Assembly: GCA_002794735.1 (NCBI GenBank)
Contig: NBAZ01000006.1
Location: 558,001-622,000 of the forward strand
DNA: 64,000 nucleotides
From: Pyrrhoderma lamaoense
Taxonomy: Eukaryota > Basidiomycota > Agaricomycetes > Hymenochaetales > Hymenochaetaceae
Direction: 5' to 3'
The number at the start of each line of letters is the position of its first letter. Positions within the stretch are counted from its first letter, which is position 1. Positions 25,109 to 35,876 of this stretch are shown piece after piece. A model generated the notes under the pieces. The model was not told the origin of the DNA and did not search any database. It was given only the letters and a program-made list of their open reading frames with translations. Made by a program: the position numbers and the translations under genes.

Positions 25109-25854
25109 ATGTTCGGCTGTATAGTTGCAGGGAGAATGATTCAAACGAATCTCCAATTGATTGACGAGACACACGCAGTTTTCGAGTTACCATCAGCGTC
25201 CACCATCAACCATATATGCGTGTTTTTACTTGGTACAAGTGAGGCACTCATCCTTATACTGAGCTAGAAACTAATGACTAACTACTTTCTTTTTACACGT
25301 TCATGTGAAATAAAGTACCATTCCCAGATGGCTATGGAGCAACAGTACACTTTAATTGGCCAGGAAAGGGCTTCCAACTGCTTGGGGCGTGAGTTTTCAA
25401 GACCTTTTCCTTTCTGCAGCCTTTAATGCAATCATGTAGCCTTTCAAATGAAAAACCGTCTGCAATCTTTCGTCTTCGAGGCACGTTTAGCGCGCAAACA
25501 TCTTTGACACACGCTGCTTTTCACTCACCTACTGGCATGGAGGCTATCAACAACGTTGAAGATGTGACGGCCGTGCTTGGGATAGCGGTTGAGCCCCTAG
25601 AAGTTATCCAGGCGCAGCTAACAAACATGCCTTCTGCAGTCGTACGATCTTCACCATCTGGACTATCGGACCCTACCATCCTCGCAGAGAAGATAGTCAA
25701 ACATCTTTTCAACTTCCTTTCGGGCTTCGCTTCAGGTGACGGTGGGATTTCACCAGATACCTTCATTCAAATGAGTGCAATCACTCGTTGGTACGAAAGT
25801 TTTGTATCAAAGATTCGTGCTGGTGGTATAGGGTTTTTGGAGCGGCAAGAGTAG
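25109..25854 (+). CDS. OPI10: Hikeshi / OPI10 family protein (Hsp70 nuclear import factor)
   Basis: Three exons, 25109-25238, 25316-25388 and 25440-25854, close in frame to 205 residues, the usual family length. The start MFGCIVAGRMIQTNLQ is the canonical family N-terminus. Conserved blocks follow: AVFELPSASTINHICVFLLG, TIPFPDGYGATVHFNWPGKG, LSNEKPSAIFRLRG, LGIAVEPLEVIQAQL and the C-terminal ITRWYESFVSKI. Human Hikeshi carries Hsp70 into the nucleus under heat stress; the yeast homologue is OPI10. The third acceptor was set at 25440 because the nearer AG at 25419 brings in a stop. The gene separates the WD40 gene from the second P450 block and is transcribed towards it (convergent). Confidence 0.93.
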
Positions 25855-25938
25855 CAATCCAACTTATAATTCAAGATTAATTTCCTCAAAAACCCAGGGG
25901 TACAACGGGAATGGTATATACTATGTAAATACAATAAA

Positions 25939-28359
25939 TCACGCTTTATGTACTCTCACCATAAGTGGCATCTGTGATTTCGATTTATCACCTTTGAGAT
26001 ATGGCCTTGTCACGATTAATGATCGCCTCTCTATTTGGTCTACAGGAACAGCCAACTCGAACTCGAACTCTCGAATAAGGGTGAATAGCAATGCTTTCAT
26101 CCTAATTACATCATGAGAAAACAAAGAATATAGGAAACAAACCAGAAACTTACTCAGCCAAAGCGAAGCGGTATCCGATGCAACTCCTTGCACCACCCAA
26201 GAAGGTCATGATGTTCCCCCACACCCCTGGTATGTCCTTTGCAGCTTCTGGTATTTTCGACCAGCGATCCGGGCTACACTATGGTAAGCAATATGAAAAG
26301 TGGACTAAAATAGTAAAAACTGACTTGAATATAGCCGCATCTTCACCCCAGATTTCCTTTGATTTATTCAAGGTTAGAATTGGGACAAGTATCCCATCAC
26401 CTTTACAGACCCTAAGAACTTTCAGTTCTCATACTCGTATACATTGCTAGCAGGTTATCCTTACCGGATGCTATCGCGTATCCGCCCTTTCTTGTCTGTG
26501 AAAGGTTTGCTAAGTGGTATGACGTCATCACGCTTCGCAATGCGGATAGTACTTGGCACTGCAGCGTGTAAACGTAATGTTTCACGAACAACATCGTTGA
26601 GAAATGGCAGCCTGTCCAACTCATCATGAGATGGTGCCTCCGTTGGAACACTCAGACATTCTTCTCGAAGACGTTTCTGGATATCTGATCTCTGTGAAAG
26701 CGCAAAAAGTGCCCACATCGTCTCAGTGCTAATGATACTCGTCATCCGTATTGTTTCATGAAATTGTCATTACTGAAGGACATACCTGGTAGTCTCGTGA
26801 CCTGCAACTAAGAATGTGGGAACCTCTGAAAAAATAATTCAGATAGGCTCTTCTTATCGGTGACTTCATGCAATACGTACGGGCAAGGACGTCCTCATCC
26901 GACATACGGTGGGATTCGGGAAGATCATTATCCATATTTGACTTGACTAATGCGCTGAGGAGATCGCGACCGTGAAGCTCAGAGGTATATTCTTCGTCAA
27001 CCACGTCTGTTTCTCCCAGCACAGCTTTTTTCCGATTATTAATCAACTGTTTTCCAATACTAATCATGGTCGATTGTGCCCTTTTCTGTTCTTTTTCTCG
27101 TTGGCTGGGCTGATTGAATGAGACTTCAAGATCGGTTCCACTTCCGATCATTAGTAAACTACTTACAATAAGCCTGAAAATCGGGAGATACGCTTGAAGA
27201 ACAAAGAGAAGATTGATGGATCCCTCAGTAGAGAAGAGTGTTGAGAAGGCTTTATTGAGTTCATTAGGTTCTTCATTTACATTCAAAGCGTCAAGATGGT
27301 AGTCGAAGCCTATCAAAAAATGTTAGTCTGGATATTAATGGACCCCGGAGTAACTTGGAAAATCGTACCTGCAAGACCAATGACATCTAGGGTTGCTCTA
27401 CTTAACCAAGATAATACTTCTATTCTCTGTACTGAATCTAGCTTTTCTCTGAAATGAGCTTTCCAAATGTCGCGGAGCTCAATATTTCAAAATTAGGAAA
27501 AAGATATCTATGAGACGAAAATGCTAAATCAATACCTGAAGGGACTTTTTGAAAAAAATAGGAGTAACATCCTTGATTAAGGATGGTCCAAACGAGGGAT
27601 TCTTTGTATAATCTTAAGTAGCGTCCATGTAGCATGACAGTGGACTTACCATGATTCTCCTCTAGGAAAGGTAGGTTTTATAATTCAGTATAAACTATAA
27701 TAAGAAGACTAGTCATACGCACTTGTTGTCTATGTTTTTCTCCTGTGGTGGTATTATTAACAGATATCGATTGATTGTTGCATAATGGCTTACCTTCGGT
27801 GACTAGAATTCCTGTCAATGAGAAGAACCACGTGAATTAATGAACTAAAAATAGATCAGACGCAAACCTACCATTCCCTAATAATCTAGACAGATTGAAG
27901 CGGGCTTCATCAGGCTTTTGATAATCCATCGAATGCGTTATGATATGATTTATCGCTTTGGTATCTAAGGTATACAGACGATCACGCTATGTAGAGAACA
28001 AGGGCCCTTTTATCAGTAATCCCAAAAAGAAGAAAATGGATAGGTGAGTGAAACCTTTTCCCACTCACACAGAAAAAAGTCTTATACACTATGACGTTCC
28101 CATATTCCTCTGTCCACTTCTCGTGCATAGCAGATGTATCTGCTTTTCTGATCTCTTCCAAGTTGCCATAGATCCAGCTTTTGTTCTTAGGTCCTGGAAG
28201 ATCCCGTAAAGGGGAGGTATAAATACGAAGGAGTAGAGACAAGAACTTCCACAAGCCATAGACCGTCAAGGTAGCCCCACTAGTGAGTACAACCTTGTAG
28301 ACCGACAGTTCTTCAGTCAACGGGGAGAAATTATAAAACAGATTAAATGACTCAAGCAT
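25939..28359 (-). CDS. Cytochrome P450 (tandem copy 3), apparently intact
   Basis: Same family and exon layout as copy 2. N-terminal anchor [20 protein letters not shown] and hinge [20 protein letters not shown]. The microexon is 27650-27661 (RRIM) between GEKHRQQ and [14 protein letters not shown]. Further blocks: [52 protein letters not shown] (about 26800), [20 protein letters not shown] with Exx[20 protein letters not shown], the haem loop [17 protein letters not shown] (about 26160-26210), and the last exon [20 protein letters not shown] ending VRVHKA at TAA 25939. No frame break found. It faces the Hikeshi gene tail to tail, with only about 85 bases between stop codons. Confidence 0.88.
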
Positions 28360-28830
28360 AGCGCTCGGTATAAGTTTGGAATTATTGAGATGAAATGGTT
28401 GGGGATTGACGCTTCAAAGCTGGTATAAGTATATAAACAGAGCGGAGTACTCTACGGTTCATTACAATTCTCTCAGGCGTAATCACTTCTTACTCCCTTG
28501 CACGTATTGATACCTTTCTTCGGAGCCAAGTCCGGACGGAACTACCTGTCTTTTATATAATTCCCAAAAAAGGACACCAATTGCCTCTTCACCTCATTAC
28601 GTACAATTTTGCGTAATTCAGCCTTCAAAGCATTCTCTCGTCACGTCAGATAAATTTAGAATGCCCCAACATTGGTTGGTGGAAATCAATTCTTATATAG
28701 GCACAGGCACCGGTCTAATGTCCTAGTCATTCAATCAAGACACAGAAAATTATGATAAATAGCACTCGAAACGCAGAGTTGGTCAGACTCTTCTTCTCAA
28801 AGAAATAGCAAAGCAAGTAATATCTTCGAG
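28360..28830. other. Intergenic between P450 copies 3 and 4
   Basis: 5' flank of copy 3 and 3' flank of copy 4. A TATA-like stretch lies near 28425-28440. No gene seen. Confidence 0.5.
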
Positions 28831-31113
28831 CTAATGTGAAATATTCACACGAGGTCTTATAATCACAGGTAATTGGGAGCCTGATTTGTCATCATCTTTA
28901 AGGTACGGTCTTGCCACACCAAGTACACGAGCCTCGATCATATCCGCCGGTACTGCAAGTTCGAAAGTAAATGTGCGAATGAGTATGAATAAAAGGGCCT
29001 TCATTCTGTTACAACGGGTGAGTCAGTAAGAAGAGATAACTTCAACTGTTGGAACATACTCGTATAATGCGAATCTGTAACCAATACAACTCCTGGATCC
29101 TCCTAGGAATGTCATCAAGTTTCCCCATACACCCGGGATATCCTTTGCAGCTTCAGGGAGGTTTGACCAGCGATCGGGGCTATTGATGTTCATTTTTTAG
29201 AGCTTTGTTATGGAAAAACAGATCTTTAACTTACTTGAACTCAAGAGCATCCTCTCCCCAGATGTCTTTCGAACAGTTGATAGCATGAATCGGAATCAAT
29301 ATAGCATCCCCCTTATTGACACTGGAGCATGGTAATATTAGTGTCAAGATACAACGAGGAATACATTATAAAATACCGTATTTCCGAGTGCACTCGTCCA
29401 TATTTATCGGTGAATGGCTCTGAGACAGGTATCACATCATCGTGCATTGCTACCCGGCTGGTCATAGGAACTGCGCAATGCACGCGCATTGTTTCTCGTA
29501 CCACAGCGTCGAGTAAGGGCAACTCGAACAGGTCATCTGCGGATGGTGTATCTGTAGGGACGCTCATGACTTCTTCATATAACTTTTGCTGAATGTCCTT
29601 ATTCTGGCAAAGTAAGAATAATGCCCATGTTGTTTGAGTGCTTATTTTGAGTTAGAAAAGATGATAAGCCCAGACAATCTCAAAATTCTCTTTTACCTTG
29701 TTGTTTCATGTCCAGCAACAAAGAAGGTGGGTATTTCTAGATCGGATCATTGTTAAGGTATTACTATATGATCTGAACAATGCACGCTCACGAGCAAGCA
29801 CTTCCTCATGAGACATGCGTTGAGACTCAGGAAGCTCAGTATCCATATTAGCCGAAACCATTGCACTGAGAAGATCATTTCCAAGCTCTCCTGATGCTTT
29901 ATCAATACCTAGTATCATGTCCTTTCGTTTCTGCACCAGTTTTTCTGCAATGCTTGTCATAGTCTCCTGAGCTATTTTTTCATCCTTCCTGCGTTGTGTT
30001 GGCTTTGAAATATTGTCACTACGAAGTTTCTATCAGGAGTTAAATAATGGTACACACAAGATAAGCAAGAGTAGGGAATAAGGCCTGGAGGATACGAAGG
30101 AAGTTAATAGAGCCATTTGCATTGAAGATCGTTGAAAGGGCTTTATTAAGAGGAGTTGGCTCCTTGTTAACGCTAAGAGCTTCAAACTGGTAATCAAAAC
30201 CTATCGAAGCACTCTCAATAGCATTCAGCATAAGATTGATCATTGACAAACCAGCTAGACCAATCACATCCAAAGTAGTCCTGCTGAGCCAAGGGAGGAT
30301 ATCAATTTCTTGCTGAGAAACATGGGCACTGGCAATATTGGCGAGCAAGATGTCCCGTAGATGGATTGCTTTCTTGAGAAATACTGGTACAAGATCTTTG
30401 GTTGGGGAAGGTCCAAATGAAGGATTCTAAGCATATATTTAGATTATATATTTCTCCTAATCGTTAAATATCATAACAAACCATTATACGTCTCTGTGAA
30501 GCATTTTTTTAGATCTAAACTTGATTATAAAGGCTCAAAATACGTACCTGTTGTCTATGTTTATCACCTGCGAGAGTTTTTTGTGTTATATAATTTTACA
30601 CATTTAACAAAGAGACCGTTTAAGATAACAATTGTATATCAAACCTTCAGCAAAAAGAATCCCTGATATGAAGGTAAACTCTCCGAAATCAAATGAAAGT
30701 AGAAAAACCCACCATCCCCTCCGAATACGCGAGAAGATGCCTTACGTGCTTCAGGGGGCTTCTGATAATCCACCGAATGCGTGATTATGTAGTTAGTCGC
30801 CTTTATATCGATCGTGACTAGCCTACTTTCCTAGGATATCCATACTTATCAGCTGAGTTTATCAAAACAAAAATGAGAAAATACGAACTCCTAGAAAACC
30901 TGCGATTTGGATAACCCTCCCGTATTTCTCTATCCAGGCAATGCAAGGTGAGACACTCTTGCTTATATCTATAATATTCCCGCTAAGTAGACTGGAACTC
31001 TTCGGTCCGTGAAGAGCACGTAACGGGGACCGAAAATTCCTGACCACCCTTGGGAGAAATCTAAGTAGACCATAGCTGATACCGGCAACAAGAGCTGCCT
31101 TGAGTATGTCCAT
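28831..31113 (-). CDS. Cytochrome P450 (tandem copy 4), apparently intact
   Basis: The start [20 protein letters not shown] is chosen because the near-identical copy 5 begins at the same place; the longer upstream frame to 31212 is not conserved. The hinge reads [11 protein letters not shown], lacking the usual PGP. Blocks: [26 protein letters not shown], microexon 30482-30493 (RRIM), [72 protein letters not shown] (about 29710), [40 protein letters not shown], the haem loop [17 protein letters not shown] (about 29060-29110), and [20 protein letters not shown] ending PRVNISH. The last exon reads through without a break. It is nearly identical over long stretches to copy 5, which shows a recent duplication. 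Confidence 0.85.
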
Positions 31114-31176
31114 ATTCAATGAGCTAAGACGTGTTGTATGAAGTAGAAAGCTGTAGTTAAAGGGAGTGGTTCCCCC

Positions 31177-31184
31177 TATAAATA
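31177..31184 (-). promoter_or_regulatory. TATA-like box of P450 copy 4
   Basis: TATAAATA on the plus strand (TATTTATA read on the gene strand), about 65 bases before the start codon and flanked by a C5 run. The same box sits at the same distance in copy 5 (35238-35245). Confidence 0.5.
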
Positions 31185-31387
31185 TGAAGACGGCAAGCGG
31201 ACACGCTGACAATTCATCGCTAAATTTGGTGAGCGCATCACTTTCAGGAGATCAATCAAAGAATAATTTTAGATTATCGAGTCACATAATAAGAGTCATG
31301 CCGAGTGCGTACGTTTCCAAGTTCTTTTGAAAGTTAAAGAAGCAAACTAAATATCCAACAAAGTCCGGTTGTCCCGAAATTTATATA

Positions 31388-31498
31388 CCCCAGGTCCCCG
31401 CGTTTTGACCCCTAACCGGTGATCTTCCGGCCTCTTATTATTGGTGTCTGGTCCCCACTTTGTCCAAAATCACCAGTTAGGGTCAAAAATGTGGGGTG
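31388..31498. repeat. Imperfect inverted repeat (hairpin) in the 5' flank of P450 copy 4
   Basis: The left arm (about 31396-31423, core TTTTGACCCCTAACCGGTGAT, i.e. 31403-31423) is the approximate reverse complement of the right arm (about 31469-31496, core ATCACCAGTTAGGGTCAAAA), with a loop of about 45 bases. The corresponding flank of copy 5 (about 35400-35470) lacks the hairpin, so it looks like a small insertion after the duplication or a loss from the other copy. It could be a MITE-like element; no target-site duplication was established. Confidence 0.55.
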
Positions 31499-32059
31499 AA
31501 TTGTAGTAGACTAAATAGTGATATTATATAGATTTTTACATTGTAATGATACTGCTTATGAGTTCACCACAAAAATTGGTACGTAGTACATCTATTGGAA
31601 AAACAAATCGGGTATGAGTCCTATATCATGGACAGAGCTTCCTATATCTGAACCTCTCATAATGCATTAGTTTTCATTAGGATGGCTTTGCCAGATGATT
31701 TTCTGGTGATGTCGCGCTGGTTATCATGGGGTTTTCTTCGGTTGAAGCAATGATAAACTATTGATAGTGAAACCTCTCACATTGCAGAAAACTAATCCAC
31801 TCACCATCAATTATGCAACAAAGGGGATTTGTACATGCAATAATTTGCACATTAGTTTTACAGAAAACAATATCTAAAAACTATTCGTACAGTGTAAAAT
31901 CTTGTCCACGATTCACTCTGCTGATAAATGCCAGTATGGGCAGGGAGTCTCGCAATTCAATATAGGGGGTTATAAAGTATGAGGAGTCTAGTTATCCTAG
32001 TTTGCCGTTTATTATGGTATACACGTAGTAATAATAGTAAGTTATACAAGCAAGAATAA

Positions 32060-32830
32060 CATACGATACGAGAGAGTCCAATACTGGATCTTTCCGTTTT
32101 TGTACTAATTCCTCCGCTACGTTAGTCACGATATCCGTAGCTTGCTTTTCAACCCTCCTACGTTCTGTAGGCTTTCATAACGCGATGTTAGTATACCCAC
32201 TAAGCCCCTAATAACGGGACATATCAGATATGCCAAAGCTGGGGACGCATCTCAGAGGATTTGAAATTGGCTCAAAGAACCATCAGAGTTAAGGAGAGTG
32301 CTTAATACTTTCCTAAGAGGGCTTAGATCATCATCAATATTGAGAATCGAAGTGATAATCGAACCATTTTACAAAATTATCAGTTTTAATTGGAATACAC
32401 CTATGGACATGCTTCGAAGACAAACCAGCGAGAGCAATAACGTCAACAGTAGCTCGGCTGAGCCGGGGGAGTATATCAAACTCTTGTCGAGAGCCATTGT
32501 AACGAGTTGTGAGGATATCATATAGTTGAATGGGTTGCTGCCTCTATAAAGTCTCATGATCTGATAAATGTGAAATATATCATCGAGTTGAAAATGCTAC
32601 AATCCTTATCACTATTGAACTTTTTTCTTCTTAATATCTTAATATGAGGGGTGGAAGATGAATGTTCACAAACTATGTAAAAACAAACACCCAGGAATAA
32701 CGCTTCTTTGTCGGCCTCGCTACGACTCGGAGTACCAGTTACAGGAACTTGATCCAACACAGAATGAACACTTACTTTAAAGACTACATCGCGAGGGCGT
32801 GTAAAGGTGCAACATTATCAGACAAATATC
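32060..32830 (-). pseudogene. Relic of a P450 related to copy 6
   Basis: Minus-strand sequence at about 32076-32530 matches the middle of the gene at 35877-38205 (its bases about 36970-37415), including the block ending in the [10 protein letters not shown] region and the intron between it and the next exon. About 32560-32830 matches the 5' flank of that same gene (about 38202-38440). The N-terminal exons and the microexon between these parts are deleted, and the haem-binding half is absent. It sits between copies 4 and 5, exactly where a duplicated copy of gene 6 would be expected. Not functional as it stands. Confidence 0.8.
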
Positions 32831-32901
32831 AACACAGAGTTTATCAGATACCTCTTCCCAAAGAAATAACAATGCAAGATCCTATTATTCCCGATCTATC
32901 A

Positions 32902-35173
32902 TTAATCATCCACACGGGGTCTTATAATCACAGGTAACTGGGAGCCTGATTTGTCATCATCTTTAAGGTATGGTCTTGCCACACCAAGTACACGAGCCTC
33001 GATCTTATCCGCCGGTACTGCAAGTTCGAAAGTAAATGAGCGGATGAGTATGAATAAAAGGGCTTTCATCCTTTTACAACGGGTGAGTCAGCAATAAAAG
33101 ATAACTTCAACTGTTGGAACATACTCGTATAATGCGAATCTATAACCAATACAACTCCTGGATCCTCCTAGGAATGTCATCAAGTTTCCCCATACACCCG
33201 GGATATCCTTTGCAGCTTCAGGGAGGTTTGACCAGCGATCAGGGCTATTAAATATTATATATTTTTGATTGGTAAAATTGGATTTTTCATAAGCCAAGCA
33301 CTTACTTGAACTCAAGAGCATCCTCTCCCCAGATCTCTTTCGAACAATTGATAGCATGAATCGGAATCAATATAGCATCCCCCTTATTGACACTGCAACA
33401 TAGTAACTATTAGTTGTCAAGATACAACGAGGAATACATTATAAAATACCGTATTTCCGAATGCACTCGTCCATATTTATCGGTGAATGGCTCAGAGACA
33501 GGTATCACATCATCGTGCATTGCTACCCGGCTGGTCATAGGCACTGCGCACCGTAATCGCATTGTCTCTCGTATCACAGCGTCGAGTAAGGGCAGCTCGA
33601 ACAGGTCATCTGCGGATGGTGTATCTGTAGGGACGCTCATAACTTCTTCGTATAACTTTTGCTGAATGTCCTTTCTCTGGCAAAGTAAGAATAATGCCCA
33701 TGTTGTTTGAGTGCTTATTTTGAGTTAGAAAAGATGATAAGCCCAGACAATCTCAAAATCTCTTACCTTGTTGTTTCATGTCCAGCAACAAAGAAGGTGG
33801 GTATTTCTAAAACGAATCATTGTTAAGGTATTACTGCAAGATTTATTAAATGAGCACTTACGAGCAAGCAATTCCTCATGGACATGCGTTGAGACTCAGG
33901 AAGTTCGGTATCCATATTAGCCGAAACCATTGCACTGAGAAGATCATTTCCAAGCTCTCCTGATGCTTTATCAACACCTAGTATAATATCCTTTCGCTTT
34001 TGCACTAGACTCTTTGCAATGCTTGTCATAGTCTTCTGTGCTATTTTTACTTCCTTCCTGCGTTTTGTTGGCTTTTGAAAGGCAGATCACTACAAACTTC
34101 TGACTAGGAAGTAAATGCTAGTACGTACGAGATAAGTAAGGGTAGGGAATATGACCTGAAGGATACGAAGGAGGCTGAGCGAGCCATTTGCATTGAAGAT
34201 CGTTGAAAGGGCTTTATTAAGAGGAGTTGGATCTTTATCAACGCTAAGAGCTTCAAACTGGTAATCGAATCCTGTGGAAGTTCTCTCAATAAAATACACC
34301 ATAAGTCTGGACGTTAACAAACCAGCTAGACCAATTATATCTAAAGTAGTCCTGCTGAGCCAAGGGAGGATGTTAATTTCTTGCTGAGAAACATGGGCAC
34401 TGGCAATATTGGCGAGCAAGATATCCCGTAGATGGATCGCTTTATTGAAGAATATTGGTACAAGATTCTTGGTTGGAGAAGGCCCAAATGAAGGATTCTA
34501 GATGACTGTTTAAATATTGCATTTCTTCCATCTGTTAGATATAATAACAAACCAATATACGTCTCTATAGAACATCTTATCAATATCCGGCTTGACTAGA
34601 AAGGCTCCCAAGACGTACCTGTTGTCTATGTCTATCACCTGCAATTGTTATATATGTTGTATTACACATTCAGCAAGGGCTTAGCTTATAGTATCAAACG
34701 AATACTAAACCTTCAGCAAAGAGTACTCCTGAGAAGAGTATCAGCTCTCTGAAGATTGATGAAATCAGAAAAAAAAACTCGCCATCTCTTCCGAATAAGG
34801 ATGCTTTACGAATTTCAGGGGGTCTCTGATAATCCACTGAATGTGTGATAATGTAGTAAGTCGCCTTTATATCAATCGTCAGTAGTCTACTTTCCTAGAA
34901 TATCCATCCCTATCAGCTGAGTTTATAAAAAAATGGGAAGATACAAACTCCTAAAAAACCTGCAATTTGGATAACCCTCCCGTATTTCTCCATCCAAGTA
35001 GTGTAAGGAGAGACACTCTTGCTTATGTCCCCCATGTTCCCGCTAAGTAGACTGGAGCTCTTCGGTCCGTGAAGAGCACGTAACGGGGACCGAAGAGTCC
35101 TGACCACCCTTGGGAGAAATCTAAGTAGACCATAACTGATACCGGCAACTAGAGCTGCCTTAAGCAAGTCCAT
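32902..35173 (-). pseudogene. Cytochrome P450 (tandem copy 5) with a one-base deletion
   Basis: Near-identical to copy 4: same start ([20 protein letters not shown]), hinge [11 protein letters not shown], microexon 34553-34564 (RRIL), NPSFGP block, [12 protein letters not shown] region near 33780, [20 protein letters not shown], haem loop [17 protein letters not shown] and C-terminus [20 protein letters not shown] ending PRVDD (TAA at 32902). Where copy 4 encodes [10 protein letters not shown], this copy lacks one base (between 33880 and 33881 on the plus strand), so the frame is lost just before the I-helix exon. All other motifs remain, which fits a very young pseudogene or a single sequencing error. 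Listed as a pseudogene on the sequence as given. Confidence 0.7.
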
Positions 35174-35876
35174 ATTCACTAAGCTAGTACTTGTTGTATG
35201 AAGTGGAAAGTTAAAATTAAAGGGAGTGATTCCCCCCTATAAATATGGAGACGGCAGCGGGCCGTTGGCGATTCATCATTAAGTTTGGTGAGCGTATCAC
35301 TTCAGGACATCAATCAAAGAATAGTCTTTGAGTATCAAGTAGCCTAGAAAAGTTCATGCCGAGTGCGTACGTTTCAATTCCTTTTGAAAGTTTAAGAAGC
35401 ATTCCGAATCTAACTAAGTTCGGTTGTCCCGTCTTCTATAATATTATGTAAAATACATAGTAACGATATTACCAAGGATATTACAAACCTCCTGACACGG
35501 GTTGTGGATGGGAAGAGAAGAAATTGTAATTTATGAGCATAATTCAATACAAAAACTGATACGTAGCATTTTCATAAGATCAAAACCGAGTTTAACTCCT
35601 ATATCATAGTATATGGGTTGGTTTACACATCATGTTTATGGAAAAATATATAAGAAACTAATCATTAAGAGTAAAATCCTGTTCATTATAGTACAAGTAT
35701 CAACATGGAAAAGTAAAAATACAATTAATTATAGGGGGTTATTCAGTATGAGGGGTTTAGTCATTTAAGCTTGACTGTACATGTACGAATACAATAGTAT
35801 ATATGTTAGATTTATAATAATTTATGGAACGAGAAATAATATCCGAGAAAGTACTTCGGCGGGTTACAGTTATGCC
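35174..35876. other. Intergenic, 5' flank of copy 5 (duplicated)
   Basis: About 700 bases. The stretch is alignable in patches to 31114-32060, for example the GGGGGTTAT...AGTATGAGG motif at about 35733-35755 and 31965-31985. No gene seen. Confidence 0.6.
35238..35245 (-). promoter_or_regulatory. TATA-like box of P450 copy 5
   Basis: TATAAATA beside a C6 run, about 65 bases upstream of the start codon, matching the box of copy 4. Confidence 0.5.

Noticed and set aside
24961..25164. Plus-strand frame over the Hikeshi start
   Set aside because: It overlaps exon 1 in another frame; the true frame starts at 25109 with MFGCIVAGR.
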